The translations under genes and the position numbers were made by a program. Below, in pieces: positions 17,016-26,461 of a stretch of DNA of 47,094 nt. Source of the stretch: an uncultured Prevotellaceae bacterium (GTDB lineage Bacteria > Bacteroidota > Bacteroidia > Bacteroidales > Bacteroidaceae); the NCBI GenBank assembly GCA_900321425.1, contig ONWA01000025.1, positions 1-47,094 of the forward strand, read 5' to 3'. The first letter of the stretch is position 1. Every line of letters begins with the position of its first letter. Below the pieces are notes generated by a model. It worked only from the letters and a program-made list of their open reading frames with translations. It ran no database searches and had not been told where the DNA came from.

Positions 17016-18104
17016 ATGAGAAAGTATTTGTTGTTTGTTTTTATCTGTCTTCTTCCTGCCTGTTTAGTTGCACAGAACAATCATCAGATGCAGCAAGAAG
17101 AGAATCAGTATGCACAGATTCCCAACGACTCTTTATTTAAAGAGTTAAAGGCTATTCGGTCGCTCCAAGAAAAGGCCAAAGCTGAAAGAGATACCATTAG
17201 GGCTAAGATGAAAAAACGGGAGGCAGAACTGCAAGAACAGACCGAGGCGGATATGTCTAATGAATATGGAGCCATTCTTCAGGTGGAGAATAATACCCGT
17301 CAGCATTGGTGGTATGATGATTGGAACTGTTTTGGCATTTTTACTTTTATTGTAGCTTTAGCATCGTTGATAATAGGATGGATTACCTATAATGCTCAGA
17401 AGAAAACGGAAGAGAATACGACCAAGACTCAGCGAAATACCAGTAAATTGAACTTGGAAGAGCAGAAATCCTTGCTCTCAGACATGATTCGTCATTTTTA
17501 TCGTAATTATGTGGTATCATTGGCATTGGGAATTAAACTCGAGGCAGAGAAAGACGGTGATAAATTCAGAGGTTATCCCTCAGAGGAACATCTACTGAAG
17601 ATGGCCGTGAATCTGGATGATGTGCACTTAAATCTTTTTTATCAGGAGAACGAACAGCACCATTTGGTGCACAAGCTTTTCGTGATGTTGCGTAACTACA
17701 ATATTGAATTGTCAGTCATCAGTGAGCATCTAAAATCGCAGCAGATTGACTATGCTACCAAAGTACGTGACTTGCAGACATTGACATTCAAGTGTTATTA
17801 TTTGACAGGCGAGATTACCAAACTGATTGGTATGATTTGGTATAAAGGCGAGAAAGACTATGAGTCGGAGGCTCGTCAACGCATCATTGAAGAGCAGGAG
17901 AAGAATCGCCACGACAATGCCGATGAGACGAAATATTACACTGGTGATGTGGTACTGGAAATTCCTGAGGAATCTTATTATCTGAAGACTCTGTTTGCTG
18001 CCGATCAAGCCAAATTCCTGGCAGATTTGAAGCAGGATGTCGTGATTGAGGCAGGCAGAAACAAGAGTGACTCGCCCAAGATTCATATCATTCCTTTTGT
18101 ATAA
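17016..18104 (+). CDS. Unknown membrane protein: signal peptide, coiled coil, one TM helix, helical cytoplasmic part
   Basis: A 362-residue protein whose family I do not recognise. Seen in the sequence: a signal peptide (MRKYLLFVFICLLPACLVAQ); a charged heptad-like helix around residues 42-80 (KAIRSLQEKAKAERDTIRAK); a single TM segment at about 106-126 (FGIFTFIVALASLIIGWITY); then about 230 mainly helical, charged residues with few aromatic clusters. The layout implies a periplasmic coiled coil joined through the membrane to a large cytosolic domain. It is the first gene of a unit with the ATPase (46 bp gap) and the DUF4435 gene, and has a strong promoter. A sensor, anchor or regulator for that pair is possible, but this rests only on position. 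Confidence 0.75.
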   Translation: MRKYLLFVFICLLPACLVAQNNHQMQQEENQYAQIPNDSLFKELKAIRSLQEKAKAERDTIRAKMKKREAELQEQTEADMSNEYGAILQVENNTRQHWWYDDWNCFGIFTFIVALASLIIGWITYNAQKKTEENTTKTQRNTSKLNLEEQKSLLSDMIRHFYRNYVVSLALGIKLEAEKDGDKFRGYPSEEHLLKMAVNLDDVHLNLFYQENEQHHLVHKLFVMLRNYNIELSVISEHLKSQQIDYATKVRDLQTLTFKCYYLTGEITKLIGMIWYKGEKDYESEARQRIIEEQEKNRHDNADETKYYTGDVVLEIPEESYYLKTLFAADQAKFLADLKQDVVIEAGRNKSDSPKIHIIPFV

Positions 18105-18150
18105 TTCGAATAAATCCTCAAGCATTCATAACCCCGTAATCAATAGTGTT

Positions 18151-18969
18151 ATGCCAAAATACGCTGAATATATCAAGAAGATTGAAATCGACTCGCTATG
18201 GAGCGGGAAGAAACATATCGTGTGGGACCTTGACCCGAAGGTGAATATCCTGAGTGGTATCAATGGAGTGGGGAAGAGTACCATCCTGAACAAAGTACTC
18301 AAAGGACTGTCCTCGGGCGGTGAGTTCCCCAGTCATATGTTGAAGGGCGTCCGTATTGAGGTAGTACCTGAGGATGCTAAATGGATACGTTACGACTCCA
18401 TCAGGAGTTTCGACCGTCCTCTGGTGTCGTCAGACCTGATGAGTAAGGTGGTAGATGCCTCAGTGACGACAGAACTCGACTGGCAATTGTATCAGTTGCA
18501 GCGCAAATACCTCGACTATCAGGTAAATATCGGCAACAGAATTATCGAGGCTTTGCAGAGTGGAGATGCCGATGCAGCTGTCCGTGCCCAACAGCTATCC
18601 GAACCGAAGAAGAAGTTCCAGGATATGATTGACCGTCTGTTTGCTGAGACAGGCAAACAGCTGATTCGTACCAAGAACGAGATCCTGTTCACACAGATCG
18701 GCGAGGAACTGACACCCTACCAGTTGTCGAGTGGCGAGAAACAGATATTGGCCATCTTGCTCACTGTCCTTATCGAGGACAATCTGCCTTACGTGCTCTT
18801 TATGGATGAGCCGGAAATCAGTCTGCATATCGAATGGCAGAAGAACCTCATCGATATGATTATGGACCTGAACCCTCATGTACAGATCGTGCTGACGACG
18901 CATTCACCAGCAGTCATCATGAACGGTTGGATGGATAGCGTGACGGAAGTCAGCGATATCACCGTATAG
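18151..18969 (+). CDS. Compact AAA_15/ABC-like ATPase (AriA-like partner of DUF4435)
   Basis: A 272-residue protein from the ATG at 18151; the frame is open upstream but overlaps the previous gene and lacks recognisable sequence. Walker A is GINGVGKST (residues 36-44), the ABC-type signature SSGEKQ is near 193, Walker B LFMDEPEIS near 216-224, and the switch His is in TTHSP near 251. The order matches SMC/OLD/AAA_15 ATPases. The insert between Walker A and signature is only ~150 residues, so it is much smaller than AriA of characterised PARIS systems (about 450). It lies 39 bp before a DUF4435 gene; AAA_15 plus DUF4435 is the PARIS (AriA-AriB) anti-phage architecture. A chromosomal non-defence role is also possible. 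Confidence 0.85.
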   Translation: MPKYAEYIKKIEIDSLWSGKKHIVWDLDPKVNILSGINGVGKSTILNKVLKGLSSGGEFPSHMLKGVRIEVVPEDAKWIRYDSIRSFDRPLVSSDLMSKVVDASVTTELDWQLYQLQRKYLDYQVNIGNRIIEALQSGDADAAVRAQQLSEPKKKFQDMIDRLFAETGKQLIRTKNEILFTQIGEELTPYQLSSGEKQILAILLTVLIEDNLPYVLFMDEPEISLHIEWQKNLIDMIMDLNPHVQIVLTTHSPAVIMNGWMDSVTEVSDITV

Positions 18970-19008
18970 TAAAGTCAGTATTTCTCATCCATATAGTGTT
19001 TCCCGTTT

Positions 19009-20004
19009 ATGCCCCATCTGTTAAAAGATAATCTGAATAGCCGTTATTTCGAAGCAGCCAACAGGATGACTTCGAAGAAAGCACGCCGTAGGATTGTGGC
19101 CTACGTGGAGAGCTATGACGATGTTTACTTTTGGCGGACGGTACTGGATTCACTGGAGGACGATACCCGTTATTTCGAGGTGATGCTCCCCTCTAAAGAT
19201 AACTTGCTAAGAGGAAAGAAATCCGTATTGATGAACTTCGTGGGAAAGCTTGTCGGACCGGATATGATTGCGTGTGTCGATGCCGACTACGACTATCTGT
19301 TGCAGGGCGCTACCGATCAGTCGCGTAAGGTCCTTGACAATCCCTATGTCTTCCATACCTATGTCTATGCTATTGAGAATTATCAGTGCTACGCACCCTC
19401 GTTGCATAGCGTCTGCGTATCGGTGACCCTTAACGATCATCGCATCTTCGACTTTACCGATTTCTTCAGTCGTTATAGTGAGATTCTGTTTCCCCTCTTC
19501 GTGTGGTCAGTGATGCTCTATCGCAATGGTCATCATCCGCAGTTCTCTCTCAGCGATTTTAATCGTATATCCGACTTGGGAGGTTTCAATGTGCAGGACC
19601 CTGAACGGTCACTCAATCATATGCGGAGAAAGGTCGGGGTGAAGATTCGCGAATTGCAGCAGCTCTTCCCCGATGCGAAAGAGACATATCTGGCCTTAAA
19701 GGAAGAGATCAAGGCGTTGGGTGTCACTCCCCAGACTACCTATTTATATATACAAGGGCATCATTTATTCGATGCCGTCATCTCTCCGATGCTCGGCAAG
19801 GTGTGCAATATGCTTCGTCAGGAGCGACAGAACGAGATATACCATGCTTCTGCCCGTAGAGTACAGAAACACAACGAGATGTCGTGCTATGAGAACTCCC
19901 TACAGGATATCAAGGTGATGTTGAAGAAAAACACAGGATACATGATGTCGCCGCCCTTTCATCGCGTACAGGAGGATATCCGTCGTTATCTGTCTTCCCA
20001 GTAA
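19009..20004 (+). CDS. DUF4435 (TOPRIM-like) protein, AriB-like
   Basis: A 331-residue protein. The N-terminal part fits the DUF4435 pattern: IVAYVESYDDVYFWRTVL with Glu34, then a hydrophobic strand CVDADYDYL with Asp91, Asp93 and Asp95. A conserved Glu after a first strand and a DxD after another is the metal-binding signature of TOPRIM nucleases and primases, and DUF4435 is the AriB domain of PARIS. VYAIENYQCYAPSLHSV is also typical of the family. The C-terminal ~150 residues are helical and unassigned. It follows the ATPase by 39 bp and its stop abuts the trkH stop. By analogy the ATPase would hold and release this putative nuclease; activity is not shown by sequence alone. Confidence 0.82.
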   Translation: MPHLLKDNLNSRYFEAANRMTSKKARRRIVAYVESYDDVYFWRTVLDSLEDDTRYFEVMLPSKDNLLRGKKSVLMNFVGKLVGPDMIACVDADYDYLLQGATDQSRKVLDNPYVFHTYVYAIENYQCYAPSLHSVCVSVTLNDHRIFDFTDFFSRYSEILFPLFVWSVMLYRNGHHPQFSLSDFNRISDLGGFNVQDPERSLNHMRRKVGVKIRELQQLFPDAKETYLALKEEIKALGVTPQTTYLYIQGHHLFDAVISPMLGKVCNMLRQERQNEIYHASARRVQKHNEMSCYENSLQDIKVMLKKNTGYMMSPPFHRVQEDIRRYLSSQ

Positions 20005-21462
20005 TCAGTTGTCTTCCCAGAAACTGCGTGTAAACAGCACCAGTACTGTCATGATTTCCAAACGTCCCATGAGCATCAGTGGACAGAGTAGCCATTTGAT
20101 GATATCGGGTAGTGACGACCACGACATGACAGGTCCTATCTGCGTGCCTAATGTCGGTCCTACGTTACTTACACAGCTGAGTGAGATCGTGATGGCATTG
20201 GTATTGTCAATGCCAGCCACAATCATGACGGTAGCTGTGAAGAGTATCATGAGAATGGTTAGCGTAAAGAAAGCAAAGAGTGCTATCAGTTTCGATTGGG
20301 GGATATTCTGACCATTGACCTTCACAGGCAGCACAGCGTTGGGATGCAGTATCTGACGGAAATTGTTACGTACCACCTTCAACAGCATGACGCCGCGTAC
20401 GCACTTGAATCCACCACTGGTACTGCCTGCACAGGCACCGAGATACATCACAACACCCAGAATCACCCACGTGATGTGGGGCCATGTGCCGGCATCGTCG
20501 TTGAACATGCCTGTTGTCGTGATAAACGAGATTACCTGGAACAGTGCACAACGGAACGAGCGCTCCAGGTCGTAGTCCATACGGGTGAACAGCAGGTAGG
20601 CTATCCAGAGCGTGGCGATGAGTACCACACTGATATAGAGTTTGAACTCGGAGTTTTTGAATAGCGACTTTAACTTCATCTTGAAGATGCTGACATAGAG
20701 TAGCGTGAAGTTGATGCCCGAGAGGAACTGGAAGGTTATCGCGATATAGTCGATGGTGGGCGAGTGGAAGAACTCCGCACTCTCGTTATGGATAGCAAAA
20801 CCTCCTGTAGCCGTCGTCGTCATCGAGTAGTTCAGTGCCTCAAACCAGTTCATGCCAGCCAACCAGAAGGAGATACCGCAAGTGATGGTCAGCAACAGAT
20901 AGATAGACCAGAGCCATTTCGCTGTGGTGGTCAGTCGGGGATGCATCTTAGCCTTGATAGGACCTGTGGCTTCTGCCGCAAACACCTTCACGCTACCACC
21001 TACCAACGATGGTAGGATGGCGATGGTGAAGAACACGATTCCCAGTCCGCCAATCCATTGGGTCAGTGAGCGCCAGAACAGGATGCCGTGGGGCAACACC
21101 TCTACGTCGTCGATGATACTCGCTCCAGTGGTGGTGAATCCCGATATCGTTTCAAAGAAAGCATCACAGAGATCGGTGATACTGCCATGAATGAGGAAAG
21201 GCAGCATGCCAAAGATACTGAAAATCATCCATACGGCTGTCACTACGATATAGGCATCACGTCTGCTGAGACTATTGTCTGAGCGGTTGCCAAACAGCAA
21301 GAATAGGAATCCGGCTGCCATCGTAAGGACGATAGAGATGAGGAAAGCCATGTGGTCATCCTCGTTGAAGATGAACGATATGCCCAAGCACCACGACATA
21401 AAGAATGCCTCGATGAACAGGAGTGACCCGATAATCTTGGAGATAATCTTGTAGTTTACCAT
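20005..21462 (-). CDS. trkH: Trk potassium uptake channel subunit TrkH
   Basis: A 485-residue inner-membrane protein of normal length. The four selectivity-filter loops of the TrkH/KtrB family are visible in order: FTTTGASI, MTTTATGGFAI, ITTTGMF, and GSTSGGFK. Hydrophobic pairs surround each, for example IIGSLLFIEAFFMSWCLGIS at the N-terminus. It moves K+ (with H+ or Na+) and is gated by cytosolic TrkA, whose gene overlaps it by 7 bp upstream. It is the last gene of nadB-dxs-trkA-trkH and ends directly against the DUF4435 gene with no spacer. Confidence 0.95.
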   Translation of the reverse strand: MVNYKIISKIIGSLLFIEAFFMSWCLGISFIFNEDDHMAFLISIVLTMAAGFLFLLFGNRSDNSLSRRDAYIVVTAVWMIFSIFGMLPFLIHGSITDLCDAFFETISGFTTTGASIIDDVEVLPHGILFWRSLTQWIGGLGIVFFTIAILPSLVGGSVKVFAAEATGPIKAKMHPRLTTTAKWLWSIYLLLTITCGISFWLAGMNWFEALNYSMTTTATGGFAIHNESAEFFHSPTIDYIAITFQFLSGINFTLLYVSIFKMKLKSLFKNSEFKLYISVVLIATLWIAYLLFTRMDYDLERSFRCALFQVISFITTTGMFNDDAGTWPHITWVILGVVMYLGACAGSTSGGFKCVRGVMLLKVVRNNFRQILHPNAVLPVKVNGQNIPQSKLIALFAFFTLTILMILFTATVMIVAGIDNTNAITISLSCVSNVGPTLGTQIGPVMSWSSLPDIIKWLLCPLMLMGRLEIMTVLVLFTRSFWEDN

Positions 21463-22811
21463 GGGAATGTGCTTTCCTGGAAGAATTTCTCGATATTGTT
21501 CAATTTCTGCTCATGACAGAACACCATGACGGAGTCGCCTGCCTCAATACGTGAGTTACCGTTGACAAGCATACCCGTACCGTTTCTTACCAGTCCGCCG
21601 ATGGTGACACCGAATGGCAGTCCGAGGTCTTTTACGGGTTTCTTGGTTACCTTCGAGTCCTTGGCTGCCACAAACTCAGCCACATCCGAGTCAGCGAGCA
21701 TCAGCGACTTGATATTCTTCACGTCGGCTCCTAACGTCAACTGGTAGATATGACTGGCTGCCACTGTCTTCTTATTGATAATCGTACCGATATCCAACTC
21801 TTCGGCCATGTCTACATAGTCGAGGTTCTCCACCATCGCGATAGTCTTACGAACCCCCAGGCGCTTAGCTGTCAGACAAGCCAGGATATTGGTCTCCGCA
21901 TTACCTGTGAGTGCCACGAATGCTTGTGTGTTCTTGATACCTTCCTCGTTTAGGAGTTCCATGTCTCTACCATCGCCGTTAATGATCATCGTGTTGTTGC
22001 TGAGCAACTGGTTCAGCTGTTCGCAGCGCTCCACATCTTTCTCGATAATCTTCACGTTCATATAATCGGGTGTGGTGAGGGCAGCTCTTACTGCCGTGTT
22101 ACCGCCTCCCATGATGATGACGTTCTTCACGTCAGTATAGTGCTCCTTACCTACGATTGTTCGGACATAGGGAATATACTCTTGTGTTGTCATGAAATAG
22201 GCGAGGTCGTAGACTTTCAACTCATCGAGTCCACTGGGGATAATCGTCTCATCACCTCGTTTGATGGCTACGATATGATAGGGATCATCAGGTCCGCAGA
22301 GCTTTTTCAGGGGGATATTCAGAATCTCACAGTTCTCACGCAGTTTGATACCTAACATCACGAGGGCACCATTGTGCACATCCCAGCGCTGTCGCACCCA
22401 CGACATCTTCAGTCCGTTGGTGATATCAATGGCGGCGAGCACCTCAGGATAGACGAGTGAGTCGATACCCATGTTTCTGAAAAACTCCTGATTGGTCGGC
22501 GACAGATATTCGTCGTTGGCAATCCTCGCCACTGTCTTCTTCGCTCCCAAGGCGTGTGCCAGCATACAACAGGTCATATTGGTGCTCTCGTCGGGGGTAA
22601 CACCCACAAACAGGTCGGCATTCTCTATGCCGGCATCCTTCAGGGCCTGGATACTGGTTGGCTGTGCCTGAAAGGTCATGACGTCGCATTCTCCCAGACG
22701 GTTCAGTCGGCTCTCTTTACCATCAATCAGTACACAGTCGATCGACTCCTTGGCGAGCAGTCGTGCCAGATGGATACCTACGGCGCCAGCGCCTGCAATG
22801 ATGATTTTCAT
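21456..22811 (-). CDS. trkA: Trk system NAD(H)-binding gating protein TrkA
   Basis: A 451-residue cytosolic protein with two RCK_N/RCK_C halves. The first Rossmann loop is [14 protein letters not shown] at residues 6-19 and the second is [14 protein letters not shown] near 233. Each half ends in a TrkA-C domain ([17 protein letters not shown] region; [19 protein letters not shown] at the end). It binds nucleotides and controls TrkH opening. The start overlaps the dxs stop by 4 bp and its end overlaps trkH by 7 bp, so expression is tightly coupled. Confidence 0.95.
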   Translation of the reverse strand: MKIIIAGAGAVGIHLARLLAKESIDCVLIDGKESRLNRLGECDVMTFQAQPTSIQALKDAGIENADLFVGVTPDESTNMTCCMLAHALGAKKTVARIANDEYLSPTNQEFFRNMGIDSLVYPEVLAAIDITNGLKMSWVRQRWDVHNGALVMLGIKLRENCEILNIPLKKLCGPDDPYHIVAIKRGDETIIPSGLDELKVYDLAYFMTTQEYIPYVRTIVGKEHYTDVKNVIIMGGGNTAVRAALTTPDYMNVKIIEKDVERCEQLNQLLSNNTMIINGDGRDMELLNEEGIKNTQAFVALTGNAETNILACLTAKRLGVRKTIAMVENLDYVDMAEELDIGTIINKKTVAASHIYQLTLGADVKNIKSLMLADSDVAEFVAAKDSKVTKKPVKDLGLPFGVTIGGLVRNGTGMLVNGNSRIEAGDSVMVFCHEQKLNNIEKFFQESTFPW

Positions 22812-24781
22812 GATAATAACGCTTTCTTGATACTTTCGTTGTCTAGTCCTACTATTTTACGCAGTTCTGCTATCTTACCATGCTCCACAAACGTGTCGGG
22901 CAGTCCCAGACGGGTGAAACGTGGCTGATAGCCATGATCGTTCATCCACTCCATGACTGCTGTTCCCATTCCTCCGTTGCGGACACCGTCTTCTACGGTG
23001 ACGATATGCTTGAACTGCTGTCCTATCTCATGGAGCAGCTGCTCGTCGAGCGGCTTGAGGAAACGGAGATCGTAATGAGCAATCGAGGGGGTGGCGCCAC
23101 TAGAATCACTAGAATTTCTAGAATTTCTAGAATCTCTAGAATCACTAGAATCTCTAGAATCTCTAGAATCTCTAGAATCTCTAGAATTTCTAGAATCTCT
23201 AGATAATTCATCTATCACCTCTTGCACATCGTTGCCGATAGGCCCGAGGGTGATCACAGCCACGTCTTTGCCGTCGCACAGCTTCCGTCCTGTACCTACG
23301 GTGACCTCCTCCAACGGACATCTCCAGTCTACGAGTACGCCTCGTCCTCTGGGGTAACGGATGACGAACGGTCCCTTATTGGGCAGCTGTGCCGTGTACA
23401 TCAGTCGGCGCAGCTCGTGCTCATTCATCGGTGAGGCAATGGTAAGATTAGGAATCGTACGCAGTGCCGCCAGGTCGAACGCACCGTGGTGTGTGGGTCC
23501 GTCTTCGCCTACCAGTCCGGCTCTGTCGAGACAGAACACTACGGGCAGACTGAGCAGTGCCACGTCGTGGATGATATTATCATAGGCACGCTGTGCAAAC
23601 GCACTGTAGATATTACAGAAGGGTTGCAGTCCGTCTTTCGCCATTCCTCCGGAGAAGGTGACGGCATGTCCCTCGGCGATACCTACGTCGAAGGTACGGT
23701 CGGGCATGGCTTTCATCATGATATTCATCGAACAGCCGGTAGGCATCGCTGGGGTCACTCCCACGATGTGCGGGTTCCGTTCCGCCAGTTCGAGGAGGGT
23801 CTTACCGAATACTTCCTGATATTTCGGGGGGATATTACTGGTGTCGCTGACGATACGCTCGCCTGTCTCAGGATCAAACTTACCTGGCGCATGCCAGATG
23901 GTAGCCGACTCCTCCGCAGGCTGGTAGCCCTTGCCTTTCACGGTGTGCAGGTGCAACAGCTTCGGTCCTTTCATGTCCTTCAACTGTCGGAGGATACGTA
24001 CCAGTTCCTCGATGTTATGTCCGTCGAAGGGTCCGAAATAGCGGATATTCATTCCCTCGAAGATATTCTGCTGGTGACTGATGGCAGATTTCACCGCATT
24101 GGTCAGTCGGATGATGCCGTTCTTGCGGTTCTCTCCCAGCAGTCCTTTGCTGTTCAGCCAGCGTGCCGCCTTGAAACGCAGCCGGTTGTAGGTCTCGTTT
24201 GTGTTGAGATGCAACAGGTAGTTCTCCATACCTCCCACAGCACGGTCGATCGACATATCGTTGTCATTGAGGATGATGAGCAGGTCGTTGGGTGAGGACG
24301 ATACATTGTTGAGGCCCTCGAACGCCAATCCTCCCGACATCGCTCCGTCGCCGATGACAGCTACCACGTGATGGTTAGAATGGTTTTTCTGTGCCGCCAC
24401 CGCCATTCCCAATGCCGCAGAGATCGAGTTGCTGGCATGTCCGCAGGCGAAGGTGTCGTATTCACTCTCCTTCGGCGAGGGGAAGGGCATCACACCGCCC
24501 AATTTCCGATTGGTACAGAACTGTTCGCGACGACCTGTGAGGATCTTGTGTCCGTATGCCTGATGTCCCACATCCCATACGATGCGGTCTTCGGGCGTAT
24601 TGTAGACATAGTGCAACGCTACGGTAATCTCCGTGACGCCGAGACTCGACGCCAGATGACCGGGGTTTACCGACAGCTCCTTGACAATCGTCTCACGCAG
24701 CTCCTCACAGACGGTGGGCAACTGACGGATGTCAAGCTTTCGCAGGTCGTCAGGGTATTGTATATGTTGAAGCAATTCCAT
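22808..24781 (-). CDS. dxs: 1-deoxy-D-xylulose-5-phosphate synthase with an in-frame (R/S)(D/N)S repeat
   Basis: A 657-residue protein from the ATG at 24781 ([20 protein letters not shown]); the frame is open upstream, over the end of the intergenic region and nadB. It is the TPP enzyme that joins pyruvate and glyceraldehyde-3-phosphate, the first step of the MEP isoprenoid pathway. Landmarks: [10 protein letters not shown], the TPP site [47 protein letters not shown], and the C-terminal [12 protein letters not shown]. Residues about 527-561 are an unusual insert of eleven Arg/Ser-Asp/Asn-Ser triplets from a 9-bp tandem repeat, in the linker before the C-terminal transketolase domain. It should be tolerated there. 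Cotranscribed with nadB and trkA. Confidence 0.96.
   Translation of the reverse strand: MELLQHIQYPDDLRKLDIRQLPTVCEELRETIVKELSVNPGHLASSLGVTEITVALHYVYNTPEDRIVWDVGHQAYGHKILTGRREQFCTNRKLGGVMPFPSPKESEYDTFACGHASNSISAALGMAVAAQKNHSNHHVVAVIGDGAMSGGLAFEGLNNVSSSPNDLLIILNDNDMSIDRAVGGMENYLLHLNTNETYNRLRFKAARWLNSKGLLGENRKNGIIRLTNAVKSAISHQQNIFEGMNIRYFGPFDGHNIEELVRILRQLKDMKGPKLLHLHTVKGKGYQPAEESATIWHAPGKFDPETGERIVSDTSNIPPKYQEVFGKTLLELAERNPHIVGVTPAMPTGCSMNIMMKAMPDRTFDVGIAEGHAVTFSGGMAKDGLQPFCNIYSAFAQRAYDNIIHDVALLSLPVVFCLDRAGLVGEDGPTHHGAFDLAALRTIPNLTIASPMNEHELRRLMYTAQLPNKGPFVIRYPRGRGVLVDWRCPLEEVTVGTGRKLCDGKDVAVITLGPIGNDVQEVIDELSRDSRNSRDSRDSRDSRDSSDSRDSRNSRNSSDSSGATPSIAHYDLRFLKPLDEQLLHEIGQQFKHIVTVEDGVRNGGMGTAVMEWMNDHGYQPRFTRLGLPDTFVEHGKIAELRKIVGLDNESIKKALLS
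23101..23199. repeat. Nonanucleotide tandem repeat (11 units) inside dxs
   Basis: Eleven consecutive 9-bp units of the form TAGAATNNC (TAGAATCTC, TAGAATTTC or TAGAATCAC) run from 23101 to 23199, followed by a degenerate twelfth (TAGATAATT). Each unit adds three residues, so copy changes stay in frame. Most units contain TCTAGA, making the tract very rich in CTAG, a tetranucleotide usually rare in bacterial genomes. Confidence 0.95.
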
Positions 24782-24810
24782 TGCTTTCCTTGTTTGTTGT
24801 TTTCTTGATA

Positions 24811-26403
24811 TTAGTTCTTCTTGTCGTAGGCATGCACGGGATAGTCGGTGGTGAAGTGCAGTCCTCTGCACTCCTTGCGCTCCAGTGCCCATCGGGTGAT
24901 GAGATAGCCCACGTTGATCATATTGCGCAGCTCACAGATATCGCGGCTGGCCTTCACACGCTTAAACAGGTTCTCCGTCTCTTCGTACAGCATATCCAGA
25001 CGGTCCCAGGCACGGTGCAGACGGAGGTCGCTGCGTACGATGCCCACATAGTTGGACATAATCTGGTTCACCTCCTTCACCGACTGGGTGATAAGCACCT
25101 TCTCCTCGTTGGTCATCGTGCCCTCATCGTTCCATTCCGGCACTTGTTCGTTGAACTCGTACTCGTCGATATGCTCCAGACTGTGCTTGGCGGCAGCGTC
25201 GGCATAGACCACTGCCTCGATGAGTGAGTTCGACGCCAGTCGGTTGCCGCCGTGCAGACCCGTACAGGAGCACTCGCCCAGGGCGTAGAGACGGTTGATA
25301 GACGACTGTCCGTTGAGGTCGACCTTGATACCTCCGCACATATAGTGGGCGGCTGGTCGTACGGGGATATAATCGGTGGTGATGTCGATACCGATGGATA
25401 AACACTTCTGGTAGATATTGGGGAAGTGGTGACGCGTCTCCTCCGCATTCTTATGGGTGACGTCGAGACAGACGTGGTCGAGTCCGTGAATCTTCATCTC
25501 CTTGTCGATGGCGCGTGCCACGATGTCACGGGGTGCCAGCGACAGTCGCTCGTCGTATTTCTCCATGAACGTCTCACCGTTGGGCAGTTTCAGGATACCG
25601 CCATAGCCGCGCATCGCCTCGGTGATGAGGAAGGCGGGGTGTGTCTCGGTGGGGTTATGCAGCACGGTGGGGTGGAACTGCACGAACTCCATGTCGGCCA
25701 CCGTTCCCTTGGCACGATACACCATCGCGATACCGTCGCCGGTGGCGATCACGGGATTAGAAGTGGTCATATATACGGCACCGCAGCCACCGGTGCACAT
25801 CACCGTGACTTTCGCCAGATAGGTGTCCACCCTACTGGAGTCTGGTGTCAGCACATAGGCGCCATAGCACTTCGTGTGCGGCGTGCGACGGGTGATTCTC
25901 ACGCCCAGATGGTGCTGGGTGATAATCTCCACGGCGAAGTGGTTCTCCTTGATCTCGATATCGGGATGGTTGCGCACAGCCTCCATCAGTCCGCGCTGGA
26001 TCTCTGCGCCCGTATCGTCGGCATGGTGCAGGATACGGAACTCCGAGTGTCCGCCTTCTCTGTGCAGGTCGAAGTCGCCATTCTCTTGTTTGTCGAAGTT
26101 GACACCCCAGTTCACGAGCTCTTTTATCTGCTCGGGTGCATTCCTCACCACCTGTTCCACTGCCTTGCGGTCGCTGATATAGTCGCCTGCTATCAGGGTG
26201 TCGGCAATATGCTTGTCGAAGTTGTCCACCTTCATATTGGTCACCGAGGCGATACCGCCCTGGGCAAACGAGGTGTTGGCCTCGTCGAGCGAGGCTTTAC
26301 AGATGATACATATCTTTCCCTTGTGCGCTCTGGCCACTTTCAGGGCATAGCTCATGCCCGCTACGCCGCCACCGATAATCAGAAAGTCATACTTATAAAC
26401 CAT
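24811..26403 (-). CDS. nadB: L-aspartate oxidase
   Basis: A 530-residue flavoprotein starting [20 protein letters not shown] (FAD dinucleotide-binding loop). It oxidises L-aspartate to iminoaspartate for quinolinate and NAD synthesis. Family landmarks: [35 protein letters not shown] region with the active-site residues ([11 protein letters not shown]), [39 protein letters not shown], and the C-terminal helical domain [14 protein letters not shown]. It is the first gene of nadB-dxs-trkA-trkH; dxs starts 29 bp after its stop. No nadA or nadC is in the window. Confidence 0.95.
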   Translation of the reverse strand: MVYKYDFLIIGGGVAGMSYALKVARAHKGKICIICKASLDEANTSFAQGGIASVTNMKVDNFDKHIADTLIAGDYISDRKAVEQVVRNAPEQIKELVNWGVNFDKQENGDFDLHREGGHSEFRILHHADDTGAEIQRGLMEAVRNHPDIEIKENHFAVEIITQHHLGVRITRRTPHTKCYGAYVLTPDSSRVDTYLAKVTVMCTGGCGAVYMTTSNPVIATGDGIAMVYRAKGTVADMEFVQFHPTVLHNPTETHPAFLITEAMRGYGGILKLPNGETFMEKYDERLSLAPRDIVARAIDKEMKIHGLDHVCLDVTHKNAEETRHHFPNIYQKCLSIGIDITTDYIPVRPAAHYMCGGIKVDLNGQSSINRLYALGECSCTGLHGGNRLASNSLIEAVVYADAAAKHSLEHIDEYEFNEQVPEWNDEGTMTNEEKVLITQSVKEVNQIMSNYVGIVRSDLRLHRAWDRLDMLYEETENLFKRVKASRDICELRNMINVGYLITRWALERKECRGLHFTTDYPVHAYDKKN

Positions 26404-26424
26404 AAGATTCTACGTTAAACGTTG

Positions 26425-26432
26425 CAAAAGTA
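26425..26432 (-). promoter_or_regulatory. -7 box of the nadB-dxs-trkA-trkH promoter
   Basis: Minus strand TACTTTTG matches TAnnTTTG and lies 21 bp before the nadB ATG, giving a leader of about 15 nt. Confidence 0.6.
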
Positions 26433-26445
26433 CAAAAATTATTCG

Positions 26446-26453
26446 TATTTTTG
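26446..26453 (+). promoter_or_regulatory. -7 box of the dacB-mutY-purN promoter
   Basis: TATTTTTG matches TAnnTTTG. The dacB ATG begins only 8 bp after it, so the transcript would be leaderless or nearly so. It is divergent from the nadB promoter 13 bp away. Confidence 0.6.
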
Positions 26454-26461
26454 CAAGCAGA

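Noticed and set aside
18046-18150. Upstream extension of the ATPase frame
   Set aside because: It overlaps the end of the preceding gene in another frame and encodes no family sequence; the ATG at 18151 starts the recognisable domain.
23101-23199. Repeat array in dxs considered as CRISPR
   Set aside because: Units are 9 bp, contiguous and without spacers, and lie in frame inside a core enzyme gene; no cas genes.
25426-26418. 330-codon plus-strand open frame opposite nadB
   Set aside because: His/Val-rich antisense translation of a clear NadB coding sequence; it also runs across the nadB promoter.
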